Origin: Treponema sp.
GTDB lineage: Bacteria; Spirochaetota; Spirochaetia; Treponematales; Breznakiellaceae
NCBI GenBank assembly: GCA_009786715.1
Contig: WQRN01000017.1
Coordinates: forward strand, 1-25,085
Length of the DNA: 25,085 bases
Direction of reading: 5' to 3'
Position 1 is the first letter of the stretch. Each line of letters starts with the position of its first letter. Both the position numbers and the translations under genes were made by a program. The notes beneath the pieces are model-generated. The model saw nothing but the letters and a program-made list of their open reading frames with translations. It was not told where the DNA came from and searched no databases. Below, piece by piece: positions 16,060-23,569 of the stretch.

Positions 16060-17319
16060 ATGAAAAGAACTATTATTATTGCAATCTCAATATTGATGAT
16101 TGCAGCCGTTTTTTCGTCGTGTATAAGGACGCAAAGCGGCTCGGAAATTACTCTTATCAGTAATAAGATTGAAATTGACGCGGCATTGAAAGGTTATGCG
16201 GCTGTATATGAAAAACAATCGGGCATTAAAGTTGTTGTAAGGAGTTTCGGCGGCGAAACTCCTTATGCGCCGAACATTGCGGCGATGTTTAATTCCGGCA
16301 CCGAACCTGAAATTTTTGTAATTGAGGGCAAGGCCGGATACGAAGACGCAAAGCGTTCGGGCAGAATCGCAGACCTTTCAAATGAGCCGTGGGTTAAAGA
16401 TACCGATGTAGCTTATGTCGATCCTGCTGACGGCAATATCATTGGTTTCCCCGTCGCTGTCGAAGGATGGGGTCTGGGTTATAACAAAGCGCTTCTTGCA
16501 AGAACGGGCGTCAATCCTGATACTCTGACAAACGCGGCGGCAATTAAAGCGGCTTTTGAAAGAATTGATTCAATGAAAAGCCAGCTGGGTATCGACGCTG
16601 TTGTATCAATGGTTGCGGGTCCCGGAATGACATGGGTTACGGGGCTTCACGGCGTAAACGCCTACCTTACTCTTGGTCTGCCGTATAACCACTCAACAAG
16701 AATTATAGACATGATGCTGAACGGTCAGGTTGATAACGCGCGTCTTACAAAATTCGCCGAATACTATAACCTGCTTTTCAGATACTCAAATAGAAACACT
16801 CTGCTTACAGGCGGTTATGATCAGCAGCTCGGCGATTACGCAATCGGAAAAACTGTTTTTATTCATCAGGGCAATTGGACGGATCCGACTTTCCAGGACC
16901 TGGGTATAACATTTGAAATGGGTTACGTTCCTCACGCGTATCTGGATGAAAACACAGACGGTATTTTTGTCGGCGCTCCGTCGTGGTATCTGATTAACGC
17001 GAAATCTAAAAATATTGAAGAAGCTAAAAAATTCCTAATCGCGATGGCAAGCACGCCGGAAGGGCATGACTACATGGTTAATAAAGCCGGAATGGTGCCT
17101 GCGTTCAAATCCGTCACTTACAAACCCTCAGGGCAGTTGTCTCAAGCTGTTCAGGAGTGGGCTAACAAAGGCAAAATTTACGCATGGCAGCAGAATGAAA
17201 TGCCGGACGGTTTTGGCATGAATACTCTCGGACCGATATTCCACCAGATGGCATCGGGACAGATTGGCGTCGCGGAGTTTGTAAGATTATTTACAAATTC
17301 TGTAAGCGGTTTAAAGTAG
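16060..17319 (+). CDS. Sugar ABC transporter substrate-binding lipoprotein
   Basis: 419 residues from ATG 16060, preferred over upstream in-frame starts because a signal with lipobox FSSC begins there and GGAAAG lies just upstream. The mature protein has the family-1 extracellular binding-protein pattern: EITLISNKIEIDAALKGYAAVYEKQSGIKV, then NSGTEPEIFVIEG, NIIGFPVAVEGWGLGYNKALL, and a late block KFLIAMASTPEGHDYMVNKAGMVPA. It should capture a sugar, probably a malto- or isomalto-oligosaccharide given the GH13 gene downstream, and hand it to the two permeases. Substrate is inferred from context only. Confidence 0.88.
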   Translation: MKRTIIIAISILMIAAVFSSCIRTQSGSEITLISNKIEIDAALKGYAAVYEKQSGIKVVVRSFGGETPYAPNIAAMFNSGTEPEIFVIEGKAGYEDAKRSGRIADLSNEPWVKDTDVAYVDPADGNIIGFPVAVEGWGLGYNKALLARTGVNPDTLTNAAAIKAAFERIDSMKSQLGIDAVVSMVAGPGMTWVTGLHGVNAYLTLGLPYNHSTRIIDMMLNGQVDNARLTKFAEYYNLLFRYSNRNTLLTGGYDQQLGDYAIGKTVFIHQGNWTDPTFQDLGITFEMGYVPHAYLDENTDGIFVGAPSWYLINAKSKNIEEAKKFLIAMASTPEGHDYMVNKAGMVPAFKSVTYKPSGQLSQAVQEWANKGKIYAWQQNEMPDGFGMNTLGPIFHQMASGQIGVAEFVRLFTNSVSGLK

Positions 17320-17325
17320 GCCAAT

Positions 17326-18255
17326 TTGATAAAAACACTTTTTAAAAAACCCGGGGGAAAATTCAGAAGCAATCTTTTGTTTTGTCTGTTTCTGTTCCCC
17401 TCGGTTTTTGCCTTTATAATGGTTATTATTATTCCTTTTATTATGGGAATATATTATTCGTTTACAGACTGGAACGCTATTTCCGGAACCGAAGTAAAGT
17501 GGGTGGGGCTTAAAAATTATTTTGCCGTTTTTGCGGACATTACATTCCTTCATTCATTTTTAGTGACTGTCGCCTATGCCGTAATGAATATTATCGTGCT
17601 GAACGTCTGCGCGTTTTTTATGGCTCTGCTTGTTACGGGTAAATTGAAATTAAACGGCATTTACCGCGCGGGTTTCTTTCTTCCCAACTTAATCGGCGGC
17701 CTTATACTCGGCTATATCTGGCAGTTTATTTTTAACAATGCCATTCCATCGCTCGGCGAAGCGATTGGATTTTTATGGCTGAAAGATAACCTGTTCCTCG
17801 CAAACAGATATATGGCTCTTCTCGCAATTGTTATTGTCGGCACATGGCAGTACGCAGGCTACATAATGATGATCTATGTCGCTTCAATTCAAGGCATCCC
17901 CGATTCGTTAATTGAGGCTGCCGAGATTGACGGCGTAAATTACGGTCAGCGCCTTAAACACATTGTTTTCCCGCTTGTCGCGCCGGCGTTTACCGTTTCA
18001 ATGTTCCTTACGCTTGTTAATTCGTTTAAACAGTTCGATGTAAACTTCGCTCTTACAGCCGGAGGCCCTTCCGGCATGTTCATGGACAGGGCGATAATGA
18101 CAAATGAATTCCTTGCATTGAATATCTACCAAACCGCTTTTGCGTACCGTCAGCTTGCGCAGGGTCAATCCAAGGCAATTATCTTCTTCGTTGTGCTTGC
18201 CGCCATTTCGCTTATACAAGTGCGCGCTAACAAAAAGAGGGAGATAGAAATGTGA
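17326..18255 (+). CDS. Sugar ABC permease, MalF/UgpA type
   Basis: 309 residues with six TM helices (about 17-40, 75-98, 108-130, 160-182, 215-237, 280-298) and the ATPase-contact EAA loop EAAEIDGVNYGQRLKHIVFPL. It starts with TTG at 17326, 7 bases after the binding-protein stop, with a weak AAGTAGG ribosome site. It pairs with the MalG-type permease downstream to form the membrane channel of the importer. No ATPase gene is in the operon, so a shared MsiK/MalK-type ATPase encoded elsewhere is expected. Confidence 0.9.
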   Translation: MIKTLFKKPGGKFRSNLLFCLFLFPSVFAFIMVIIIPFIMGIYYSFTDWNAISGTEVKWVGLKNYFAVFADITFLHSFLVTVAYAVMNIIVLNVCAFFMALLVTGKLKLNGIYRAGFFLPNLIGGLILGYIWQFIFNNAIPSLGEAIGFLWLKDNLFLANRYMALLAIVIVGTWQYAGYIMMIYVASIQGIPDSLIEAAEIDGVNYGQRLKHIVFPLVAPAFTVSMFLTLVNSFKQFDVNFALTAGGPSGMFMDRAIMTNEFLALNIYQTAFAYRQLAQGQSKAIIFFVVLAAISLIQVRANKKREIEM

Positions 18256-19124
18256 TGAAAGCTAAAAAATATTATATTTTAGAAGCCGTTGCAATTTTAT
18301 TATTCCTGATTTATATGCTTCCCTTCGCGCTGGTATTAATTAATTCATCCAAACCATCGCTTCAGATTATTATGAACCCGCTTTCGTTCCCAAAGGATTT
18401 TTCGCAGTTATTTATCAATATAAAAACTGTAATGGAAAGCCCCAATGTTCGTTACGGCTCCTCGTTTGTTTCTTCTATTTTAATAACGGTAACCTCTGTC
18501 GCTTTGCTTGTTCTGTTCTCTTCGATGGCGGCATGGGTTTTGGTGAGGACAAAAACAGTTCTTTCAAACGTGATTTTCATGGTTTTTGTCGCGGCAATGG
18601 TTATACCGTTTCAGGTGGTTATGTTCCCGTTATTATCGTGGCTTCACCTGCTGGAAGTTAAACTCGGTCTTTTTCAAACGCAGTTCCGTCTGCTTCAAAA
18701 TTATCCGGGAATAATTTTGGCTTACATCGGTTTCGGCTCGTCTCTCTCGATTTTTCTGTATCACGGTTTTATAAAATCCGTTCCGCTTGAACTTGAAGAA
18801 GCGGCAACTATCGATGGCTGCACAAAACCTGCCGTGTTCTTTAAAATTGTTTTTCCGATACTTACGCCCATTACCGTAACCATTGTGATTCTAAACAGCA
18901 TATGGATTTGGAACGACTACCTTCTGCCTTTGATGGTTCTTGGCTCCGGAAACGATGTGCAGACGCTGCCGCTTGCGGTAGCCAGTTTTGTAGGCTCATT
19001 TGTTAAAAAATGGGATTTGATTCTTACCGCGACTTTACTTACAATGCTGCCTGTTGTCGTTATGTTCTTAATTTTGCAAAAACACATTATTAAAGGAATT
19101 GTGGACGGAGCTGTTAAGGGATAG
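18255..19124 (+). CDS. Sugar ABC permease, MalG type
   Basis: 289 residues from ATG 18255 (GTG 18252 is an alternative), the A of the preceding TGA being shared, so translation is coupled to the MalF-type permease. About six TM helices and the EAA loop EEAATIDGCTKPAVFFKIVFPI mark it as a MalG/UgpE-type permease. GAGGGAG lies about 11 bases upstream. With the upstream genes it forms a carbohydrate importer of the CUT1 type. The following GH13 gene starts 3 bases after its stop. Confidence 0.9.
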   Translation: MKAKKYYILEAVAILLFLIYMLPFALVLINSSKPSLQIIMNPLSFPKDFSQLFINIKTVMESPNVRYGSSFVSSILITVTSVALLVLFSSMAAWVLVRTKTVLSNVIFMVFVAAMVIPFQVVMFPLLSWLHLLEVKLGLFQTQFRLLQNYPGIILAYIGFGSSLSIFLYHGFIKSVPLELEEAATIDGCTKPAVFFKIVFPILTPITVTIVILNSIWIWNDYLLPLMVLGSGNDVQTLPLAVASFVGSFVKKWDLILTATLLTMLPVVVMFLILQKHIIKGIVDGAVKG

Positions 19125-19127
19125 ATA

Positions 19128-20798
19128 GTGAAAAGCGATTGGTGGAAAAAGACGTCGGTATACCAGATTTATCCGCGCAGTTTTTGCGATTCAAACGGAG
19201 ACGGGATCGGCGACATTAACGGAATTGCATCGAAGCTCGGCTACCTAAAAGAGCTGGGCATCGATGTAATCTGGATATCTCCGCTTTACAAAAGCCCGAT
19301 GCGTGATAACGGCTACGATATCAGCGATTATAAGGCGATTAATCCTGAGTTCGGAACGATGGATGATTTTAACAACCTGCTTGAAAAAGCGCACGGCATG
19401 GGTTTAAAAATCGTTATGGATTTAGTCGTTAACCATTCATCGAACGAACACCCGTGGTTTTTGGAAAGCCGTTCAAGCAAGGATAATCCCAAACGCGGTT
19501 ACTACTGCTGGCGGGACGGCAAAAACGGCGGCCCTCCCAATGACTGGATCGCGTGGTTCGGCGGATCGGCATGGACAAAAGATGAGGCGACAGATCAGTA
19601 TTATTTAAATTGTTTTTCTCCTCATCAGCCCGATTTAAACTGGGAAAATCCTGATCTACGAAAAGAGATTTACAACATGATGCGCTGGTGGCTGGACAAG
19701 GGAGTCGACGGCTTTCGTTTAGACGCAATCAGTTTTATATCCAAGCCTGAGGATTTTTCTGACGGCGATATAAAGAAGATCATTCCCAACGGTCCGCGCG
19801 TTCATAAATTTTTAAAAGAGATGCGAAACGAAGTTCTGTCGAAGTACGATGTGATGACAGTCGGTGAAACCGGCGGCGTTACGGCAGACGGAGCTATTCA
19901 ATATGCTAACGCGGACGGCAGCGAACTTGATATGGTGTTTCAATTTGAGACGGTCGAACTGGACGGCGGAGAAACTTTCAAATGGAACGATCGAAAAATC
20001 ATTTTAACAGAATTAAAAGAAGTTCTTGCCCGCTGGCAATACAAACTTTATAACCGCGCATGGAACAGCCTTTATTGGTGTAACCACGACCAGCCGCGCA
20101 TAGTATCCCGCCTCGGCTGCAGCGGCGAGTTCCGCGAGAAGTCCGCAAAAATGCTTGCCGCCTGTCTTCATTTTATGCAAGGCACACCCTTCATTTATCA
20201 GGGTGAAGAACTTGGAATGACAAACTGTCCATTCAAAGAAATCAGCGATTACCGCGATTTGGAAAGTATCAATGCGTACAATACCCTTGTGCTTGAGAAA
20301 AAACAAATTGCGAAAGAAGACATGCTCCGTTATATGAGCCTTAAAAGCCGCGACAATTCGCGTACTCCAATGCACTGGAACGGCGAAGCCAACGCGGGTT
20401 TTTCATCCTGTGAACCAGGTTCACATTGCGAACCGTGGATTATGATAAACCCCAATTACCGCGAAATCAACGCAGAAGAGCAAATCCGCCGTGAAGATTC
20501 AGTTTTCAAGTTTTATCAAAAATTAATCCGGCTGCGTAAAACTTGCGATGTCATCACTGCTGGAAATTTTACACTATTACAGCCCGATGACCCCGATTTA
20601 TTTATCTACCTGCGCGCGGAGGAACTGTTTATAGCTTGTAATTTTTCGCATAAAGAAAGAGTAATATCTCTGCCCGAACGCTTTATAAACGCTAATGTGC
20701 TGATTACAAATGAAGATGTTTCATCGCTTTTTGCCAAAGACGGGCATGAGTTGGTTTTAAACGCTTACGGGGCGGCGGTTTTGCAAATTTTCTCTTGA
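19128..20798 (+). CDS. GH13 alpha-glucosidase (oligo-1,6/1,4-glucosidase type)
   Basis: 556 residues, cytoplasmic, no signal. The GH13 subfamily core is clear: WWKKTSVYQIYPRSF at the start, calcium-type loop DSNGDGIGD (21-29), DLVVNHSS (98-105), nucleophile Asp199 in GFRLDA, acid/base Glu247 in VGETGG, and NHDQPR (319-324) with Asp321. Length is typical. It should hydrolyse short alpha-glucosides delivered by the adjacent transporter. Ala follows the nucleophile at position 200, where oligo-1,6-glucosidases usually have Val; this leans toward alpha-1,4 preference but is not decisive. Trehalose-6-phosphate hydrolase is a less likely alternative since no PTS gene is nearby. Start is GTG 19128. 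Confidence 0.9.
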   Translation: MKSDWWKKTSVYQIYPRSFCDSNGDGIGDINGIASKLGYLKELGIDVIWISPLYKSPMRDNGYDISDYKAINPEFGTMDDFNNLLEKAHGMGLKIVMDLVVNHSSNEHPWFLESRSSKDNPKRGYYCWRDGKNGGPPNDWIAWFGGSAWTKDEATDQYYLNCFSPHQPDLNWENPDLRKEIYNMMRWWLDKGVDGFRLDAISFISKPEDFSDGDIKKIIPNGPRVHKFLKEMRNEVLSKYDVMTVGETGGVTADGAIQYANADGSELDMVFQFETVELDGGETFKWNDRKIILTELKEVLARWQYKLYNRAWNSLYWCNHDQPRIVSRLGCSGEFREKSAKMLAACLHFMQGTPFIYQGEELGMTNCPFKEISDYRDLESINAYNTLVLEKKQIAKEDMLRYMSLKSRDNSRTPMHWNGEANAGFSSCEPGSHCEPWIMINPNYREINAEEQIRREDSVFKFYQKLIRLRKTCDVITAGNFTLLQPDDPDLFIYLRAEELFIACNFSHKERVISLPERFINANVLITNEDVSSLFAKDGHELVLNAYGAAVLQIFS

Positions 20799-20828
20799 CC
20801 TGCCGCTGAAAACGACATAAAGTAGATT

Positions 20829-21668
20829 ATGAAAAAGTTTTTATTTTTAATAATCGCCGTTTACGCCGTTTTTACGTTCACAACGTGTGAAACACTGATG
20901 GCCGCGTTTCAAGAGCCGAATGTTTCTCTTCAATCTGTGGATCTTACAAATATCACCTTTAACAGCGCGAATCTGCTCTGTAAAGTTGCGGTGCAGAACG
21001 TCAACTCTTTCGAACTTCCCTTCCCGCAAACCGACTGGCGGGTATTCATCAATTCCAATTCTTTTTTGAACGGAACTCTATCAAGCGGCAGCCGTGTCAG
21101 GGCGCGTAACACGAGTGTTATTGAAGTGCCCGTGAGCCTTGATTATCTGCAAGTTTTAAACGCTTTTAAATCACTGAAGGGGAGTAAGGATGTTGGCTAC
21201 AAAGTCGCCCTTGCTGTTAGCTTTAATTTTCCTGTAATCGGCGAAAAAGTTTTTAATTTTGATTATGAAGGAGCGCTTCCCCTTCCGCAGCTTCCTCGTT
21301 TCAGCAAGCCAGCCATAACTCTGGACAAACGAGACGCAACAAGAGCGGAACTGCTTGTCTCCATCGACATTGAAAACCCGAATGTATTTGAACTTCCGTC
21401 GCCGAAAATCAATTATGATTATTCGCTGAACCGGAACTCGTTCATCAAGGGTGTTGTGGAAAGCGAGGCTCCTCTTGCGCCGTCCGCCGTAACGCCTCTA
21501 AATTTCCGCCTTGTAGTTACCTACGCGGATCTGCTTCGAAGTTTCGCGTCGCTTGTAACGGCGAGAGAGGTCTCCAGTTTATTGAATATATCCTGTGATT
21601 TCGGGATTCCGATTTTCAGCGGCGAAACATTAAAACTGGAACTGCCGGGAACATTACCGCTAAGATAG
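20829..21668 (+). CDS. LEA14-like lipoprotein with two WHy-type repeats
   Basis: 279 residues. The signal ends in a lipobox-like TFTTC (Cys20), so it is a probable lipoprotein. The mature part has two related beta-rich units (about 28-150 and 157-279), each with an N-P/N-V-N-F-E-L-P core (VQNVNSFELPFPQ; IENPNVFELPSPK) typical of LEA14/WHy (water stress and hypersensitive response) domains. Such proteins are linked to desiccation or envelope stress, but the bacterial role is poorly defined. It lies 30 bases after the GH13 gene and may be co-transcribed, though no functional link to sugar uptake is evident. No strong terminator follows. Confidence 0.75.
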   Translation: MKKFLFLIIAVYAVFTFTTCETLMAAFQEPNVSLQSVDLTNITFNSANLLCKVAVQNVNSFELPFPQTDWRVFINSNSFLNGTLSSGSRVRARNTSVIEVPVSLDYLQVLNAFKSLKGSKDVGYKVALAVSFNFPVIGEKVFNFDYEGALPLPQLPRFSKPAITLDKRDATRAELLVSIDIENPNVFELPSPKINYDYSLNRNSFIKGVVESEAPLAPSAVTPLNFRLVVTYADLLRSFASLVTAREVSSLLNISCDFGIPIFSGETLKLELPGTLPLR

Positions 21669-21888
21669 GGTATTATCGGCTTTTAGTACAGTATTAAGCA
21701 AAGATTATAGTTTCCGATAATTGACTATAAGGGTTCAAAAATAGTAAAAGGATGCGATGAATCTGGAAATAAATGTATAATATGTGTATAATATATTATA
21801 TGCATATATGAAAAAACAGCTTGACTGTTTTTGTGCAAAATGATAGAATTCTTCATTATTTTAAAAATAACTATTGACCGCGATACGA
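21669..21888. other. Intergenic, AT-rich; possible pseudoknot and promoters
   Basis: No credible gene. ATTATCGG (21672-21679) can pair with CCGATAAT (21714-21721) while TTATAGT (21705-21711) can pair with ACTATAA (21724-21730); together these have H-type pseudoknot topology. Two TATAAT hexamers (21776-21781 and 21787-21792) are possible -10 boxes for the structured RNA downstream, without good -35 partners. A weak A/T-flanked hairpin AAAAACAG...CTGTTTTT lies at 21812-21832. Confidence 0.4.
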
Positions 21889-22305
21889 AGGCACGACCGT
21901 ACAGTAAAGTTAAGATTTTTCAGAACGGGAGGGGGGACGAAAAATCTTTGGTACCTTGGGGGTATAATGCCCAAGGTTGTCTCTGTATGAAGCCCCCTGT
22001 ATTTTGGGCAAAAGAGAGTAGTCGTTGAGGAGCAATGGCTAAGAACATGGATATTTTACCGGTTTACTTACGGTAAATAAATGGGGGAGCGTCGAGTCAA
22101 GGATAAACTGACGCCTCAAAAATGGAAAAAGGCGAATTCCTGCGTTTTTTCTCGAAAATTTGCTCTAACGGGACGGTTAGAGCGGGTCTTTGTGTTAATA
22201 AAGCCAATAAAAAAGCCTCGAGTATTTTTAAAGTGCGGACGCGCAAAGATGGTAATGACGACTGCTTAATTGTATAAGGATAGGTATCAAGGGCACGTTG
22301 TGCCT
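21889..22305 (+). ncRNA. Candidate large structured RNA, about 417 nt
   Basis: No credible ORF but dense, mutually compatible pairing. Closing helix AGGCACGAC (21889-21897) with GTTGTGCCT (22297-22305), 9 bp. 5' domain: AAGATTTTT/AAAAATCTT (21912-20/21940-48), ACCTTGGG/CCCAAGGT (21953-60/21970-77), and a possible pseudoknot AGGGGG/CCCCCT (21930-35/21993-98). Long-range helix 22016-22027 with 22256-22267, 12 bp including 4 G-U. It encloses TTTACCG/CGGTAAA (22055-61/22071-77), GAGCGTC with GACGCCTC (22087-93/22110-17), an A/T-rich stem (22126-34/22143-50), CTCGA/TCGAG (22151-55/22218-22), GCTCTAAC/GTTAGAGC (22162-69/22176-83), a bulged stem (22185-91/22200-05) and TGCG/CGCA (22234-37/22242-45). 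A further stem is at 22270-22290. The G-U wobbles would be A-C mismatches on the other strand, so the plus strand is favoured. No RNase P, tmRNA, 6S or group II intron motif was recognised. Confidence 0.75.
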
Positions 22306-22327
22306 AGGGTTAAAATTTGAGGAAGGG

Positions 22328-22369
22328 ATGGTTAAAAGAAAATTATGGCTAATTATAAAACCAGAATAA
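22328..22369 (+). CDS. Possible 13-codon leader ORF
   Basis: ATG at 22328 is preceded by a good ribosome site (GAGG at 22319-22322, followed by AAGGG) and encodes MVKRKLWLIIKPE before TAA. It overlaps the start of the 73-aa ORF at 22345 in another frame. The latter has no good ribosome site of its own, so translation of this short ORF might feed it by re-initiation. This is tentative. Confidence 0.25.
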   Translation: MVKRKLWLIIKPE

Positions 22370-22566
22370 AAGAAATTAGCAAGAAACTCGAAGAAAAGAC
22401 TCTAACGGAAATACAAGAGGAAATGAATACCAGTCGCTATAATTATACCGGCGTTGGGTTTGGTTATCAGCTTTTGGGAAAAAAGCCAAAAACCAGAAAA
22501 GAAGCTATAAAATTTACAGAAACACCTAGTAATGATAAATTTCTGAAAGCGGTAGAGGCGCTGTGA
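22345..22566 (+). CDS. Small basic protein of unknown family, 73 aa
   Basis: A 73-residue Lys/Glu-rich protein with no signal or membrane segment. An N-terminal helix (KTRIKEISKKLEEK) leads into LTEIQEEMNTSRYNYTGVGFGYQLL, which has a helix-turn-helix-like spacing, then a basic KKPKTRKEAIKF stretch. Nucleic-acid binding is therefore plausible but unproven. I do not recognise the family. The first available ATG in frame is 22345 (a TAA lies at 22333-22335) and only AAAAGAAAA precedes it. It begins 40 bases after the structured RNA and overlaps the next gene by 4 bases, so the RNA and three proteins look like one unit. Confidence 0.6.
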   Translation: MANYKTRIKEISKKLEEKTLTEIQEEMNTSRYNYTGVGFGYQLLGKKPKTRKEAIKFTETPSNDKFLKAVEAL

Positions 22567-23048
22567 GTGACGTCTTAAGGCTGGATGATTATCAGAATCT
22601 TCAAGATATTCTTGATAAAGTAAGCTATATAAATAAAGTTTATTATACTCCCGCCGCCTGTAATATATTGTATCTGGAAGAAAGTAATAAAGAAATTTCC
22701 GTTATATATATGATAGCGATGCGTGACGCTCATTCTCATCTTGAGAAAGCTCTTGAATATTTTAACCGCGAAAACGGTGTTCTAAATGATGATTCTAGAA
22801 CCAAAATTACAAGACAGTTAGAACGATACCTTGGGCATCTTGAGGAGCTTTTATATGACACTTATTTAAGGATAATCAATGAAAAATTAAATGTATTATT
22901 AAAACGGCTTCGTAAAAAGGAGCAGGATATAGTAAAATCACAATTATCCTCACAGATTCAAAGTGTAAGAACTATGGGCGATGACATTTCAATTGAGCAA
23001 AAAAAAGAAAATTTTGAAAAAATTATTGAGTACATAGAAAATTATTAA
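22563..23048 (+). CDS. Helical protein of unknown family, paralogue A, 161 aa
   Basis: An all-helical, charged cytoplasmic protein with coiled-coil tendency (about 90-125 and 140-161). It is paralogous to the gene at 23087: INKVYYTPAACNI (23-35) against INKKYYLPADSNI shares 9 of 13 residues, and ITRQLERYLGHLEELLYDT (82-100) against its counterpart shares 8 of 19. Start is GTG 22563, overlapping the previous stop by 4 bases (GTGA) with AGAGG 5 bases upstream, implying translational coupling. No catalytic motif is visible and I recognise no family. Codon use is more AT-rich than in the housekeeping genes to the left, which hints at acquisition. Confidence 0.65.
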   Translation: MSDVLRLDDYQNLQDILDKVSYINKVYYTPAACNILYLEESNKEISVIYMIAMRDAHSHLEKALEYFNRENGVLNDDSRTKITRQLERYLGHLEELLYDTYLRIINEKLNVLLKRLRKKEQDIVKSQLSSQIQSVRTMGDDISIEQKKENFEKIIEYIENY

Positions 23049-23086
23049 ATTGTTTATTATTTTAAGACAGCGGAAAGGTGTAAGTA

Positions 23087-23569
23087 ATGATAACGTATAC
23101 AAGCTTCAAAGACCTTCACATGAAAATAGCTGAAATAAATAAAAAATATTATTTACCTGCCGATTCCAATATTAAACTTATTGAAGTGTTAACCCGGCAA
23201 AGCACTGTTAAACTGATGGAAGATTTATCTAAATCATTCCCATACATTGCAAGTATTAACAGTTATGGAGAAAATGAGGTTTTAATACCCGCTATTAAAA
23301 TAAAGATAGAGAACAACCTTGGACGCTATACAAGTATATTACAGGCGCTTTTAGAAAAAACTAATAAAAAAATTATGACAATTAAATATCATACAATAAT
23401 AAATCTATGCAACGTTAATGAAATGAATAGTATGCAGACGCAATTGCTCGTAATAATGAAAGATTTAATCGTGGACAAACCCACATTTGATGAAAAATCG
23501 GAAGGATATAAAAAATTTATTACCTTTTTAGACGAAGTTATAGATAAGAAAACTGGTATAAAAAAATAA
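23087..23569 (+). CDS. Helical protein of unknown family, paralogue B, 160 aa
   Basis: A 160-residue, mostly helical protein without signal or membrane segment, paralogous to the product at 22563 along its whole length (conserved I-N-K-x-Y-Y-x-P-A-x-x-N-I block at 17-29 and an I-x3-L-x-R-Y-x3-L-x2-L-L-x2-T block at 74-92). The pair probably arose by tandem duplication and may form a heterodimer. AAGGTG lies 6 bases before the ATG. The gene is AT-rich compared with the core genes. Its TAA stop is immediately followed by the REP-like inverted repeat, with no base between. Function unknown. Confidence 0.65.
   Translation: MITYTSFKDLHMKIAEINKKYYLPADSNIKLIEVLTRQSTVKLMEDLSKSFPYIASINSYGENEVLIPAIKIKIENNLGRYTSILQALLEKTNKKIMTIKYHTIINLCNVNEMNSMQTQLLVIMKDLIVDKPTFDEKSEGYKKFITFLDEVIDKKTGIKK

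Noticed and set aside
21812..21832. AAAAACAG...CTGTTTTT as an intrinsic terminator
   Set aside because: Only three G-C-containing pairs at the loop end with A/T flanks; too weak to call a terminator.
21831..22028. 65-codon ORF inside the structured RNA
   Set aside because: It spans several perfect hairpins, has no ribosome site and an implausible composition; structure explains the sequence better than coding does.
22081..22269. 62-codon ORF inside the structured RNA
   Set aside because: No ribosome site and it overlaps the central stems and the 3' strand of the 12-bp long-range helix; judged a chance ORF.
21889..22305. Known RNA classes: RNase P RNA, tmRNA, group I or II intron, retron msr-msd
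   Set aside because: The conserved GAGGAAAGTCC-type RNase P core, tmRNA tag and tRNA-like ends, and a group II domain V were not found; no reverse transcriptase or intron protein is adjacent.
21889..23569. Type III toxin-antitoxin (repeat RNA plus ToxN-like toxin)
   Set aside because: The RNA is not built of tandem short direct repeats and neither 160-aa protein resembles ToxN, CptN or TenpN as I know them.
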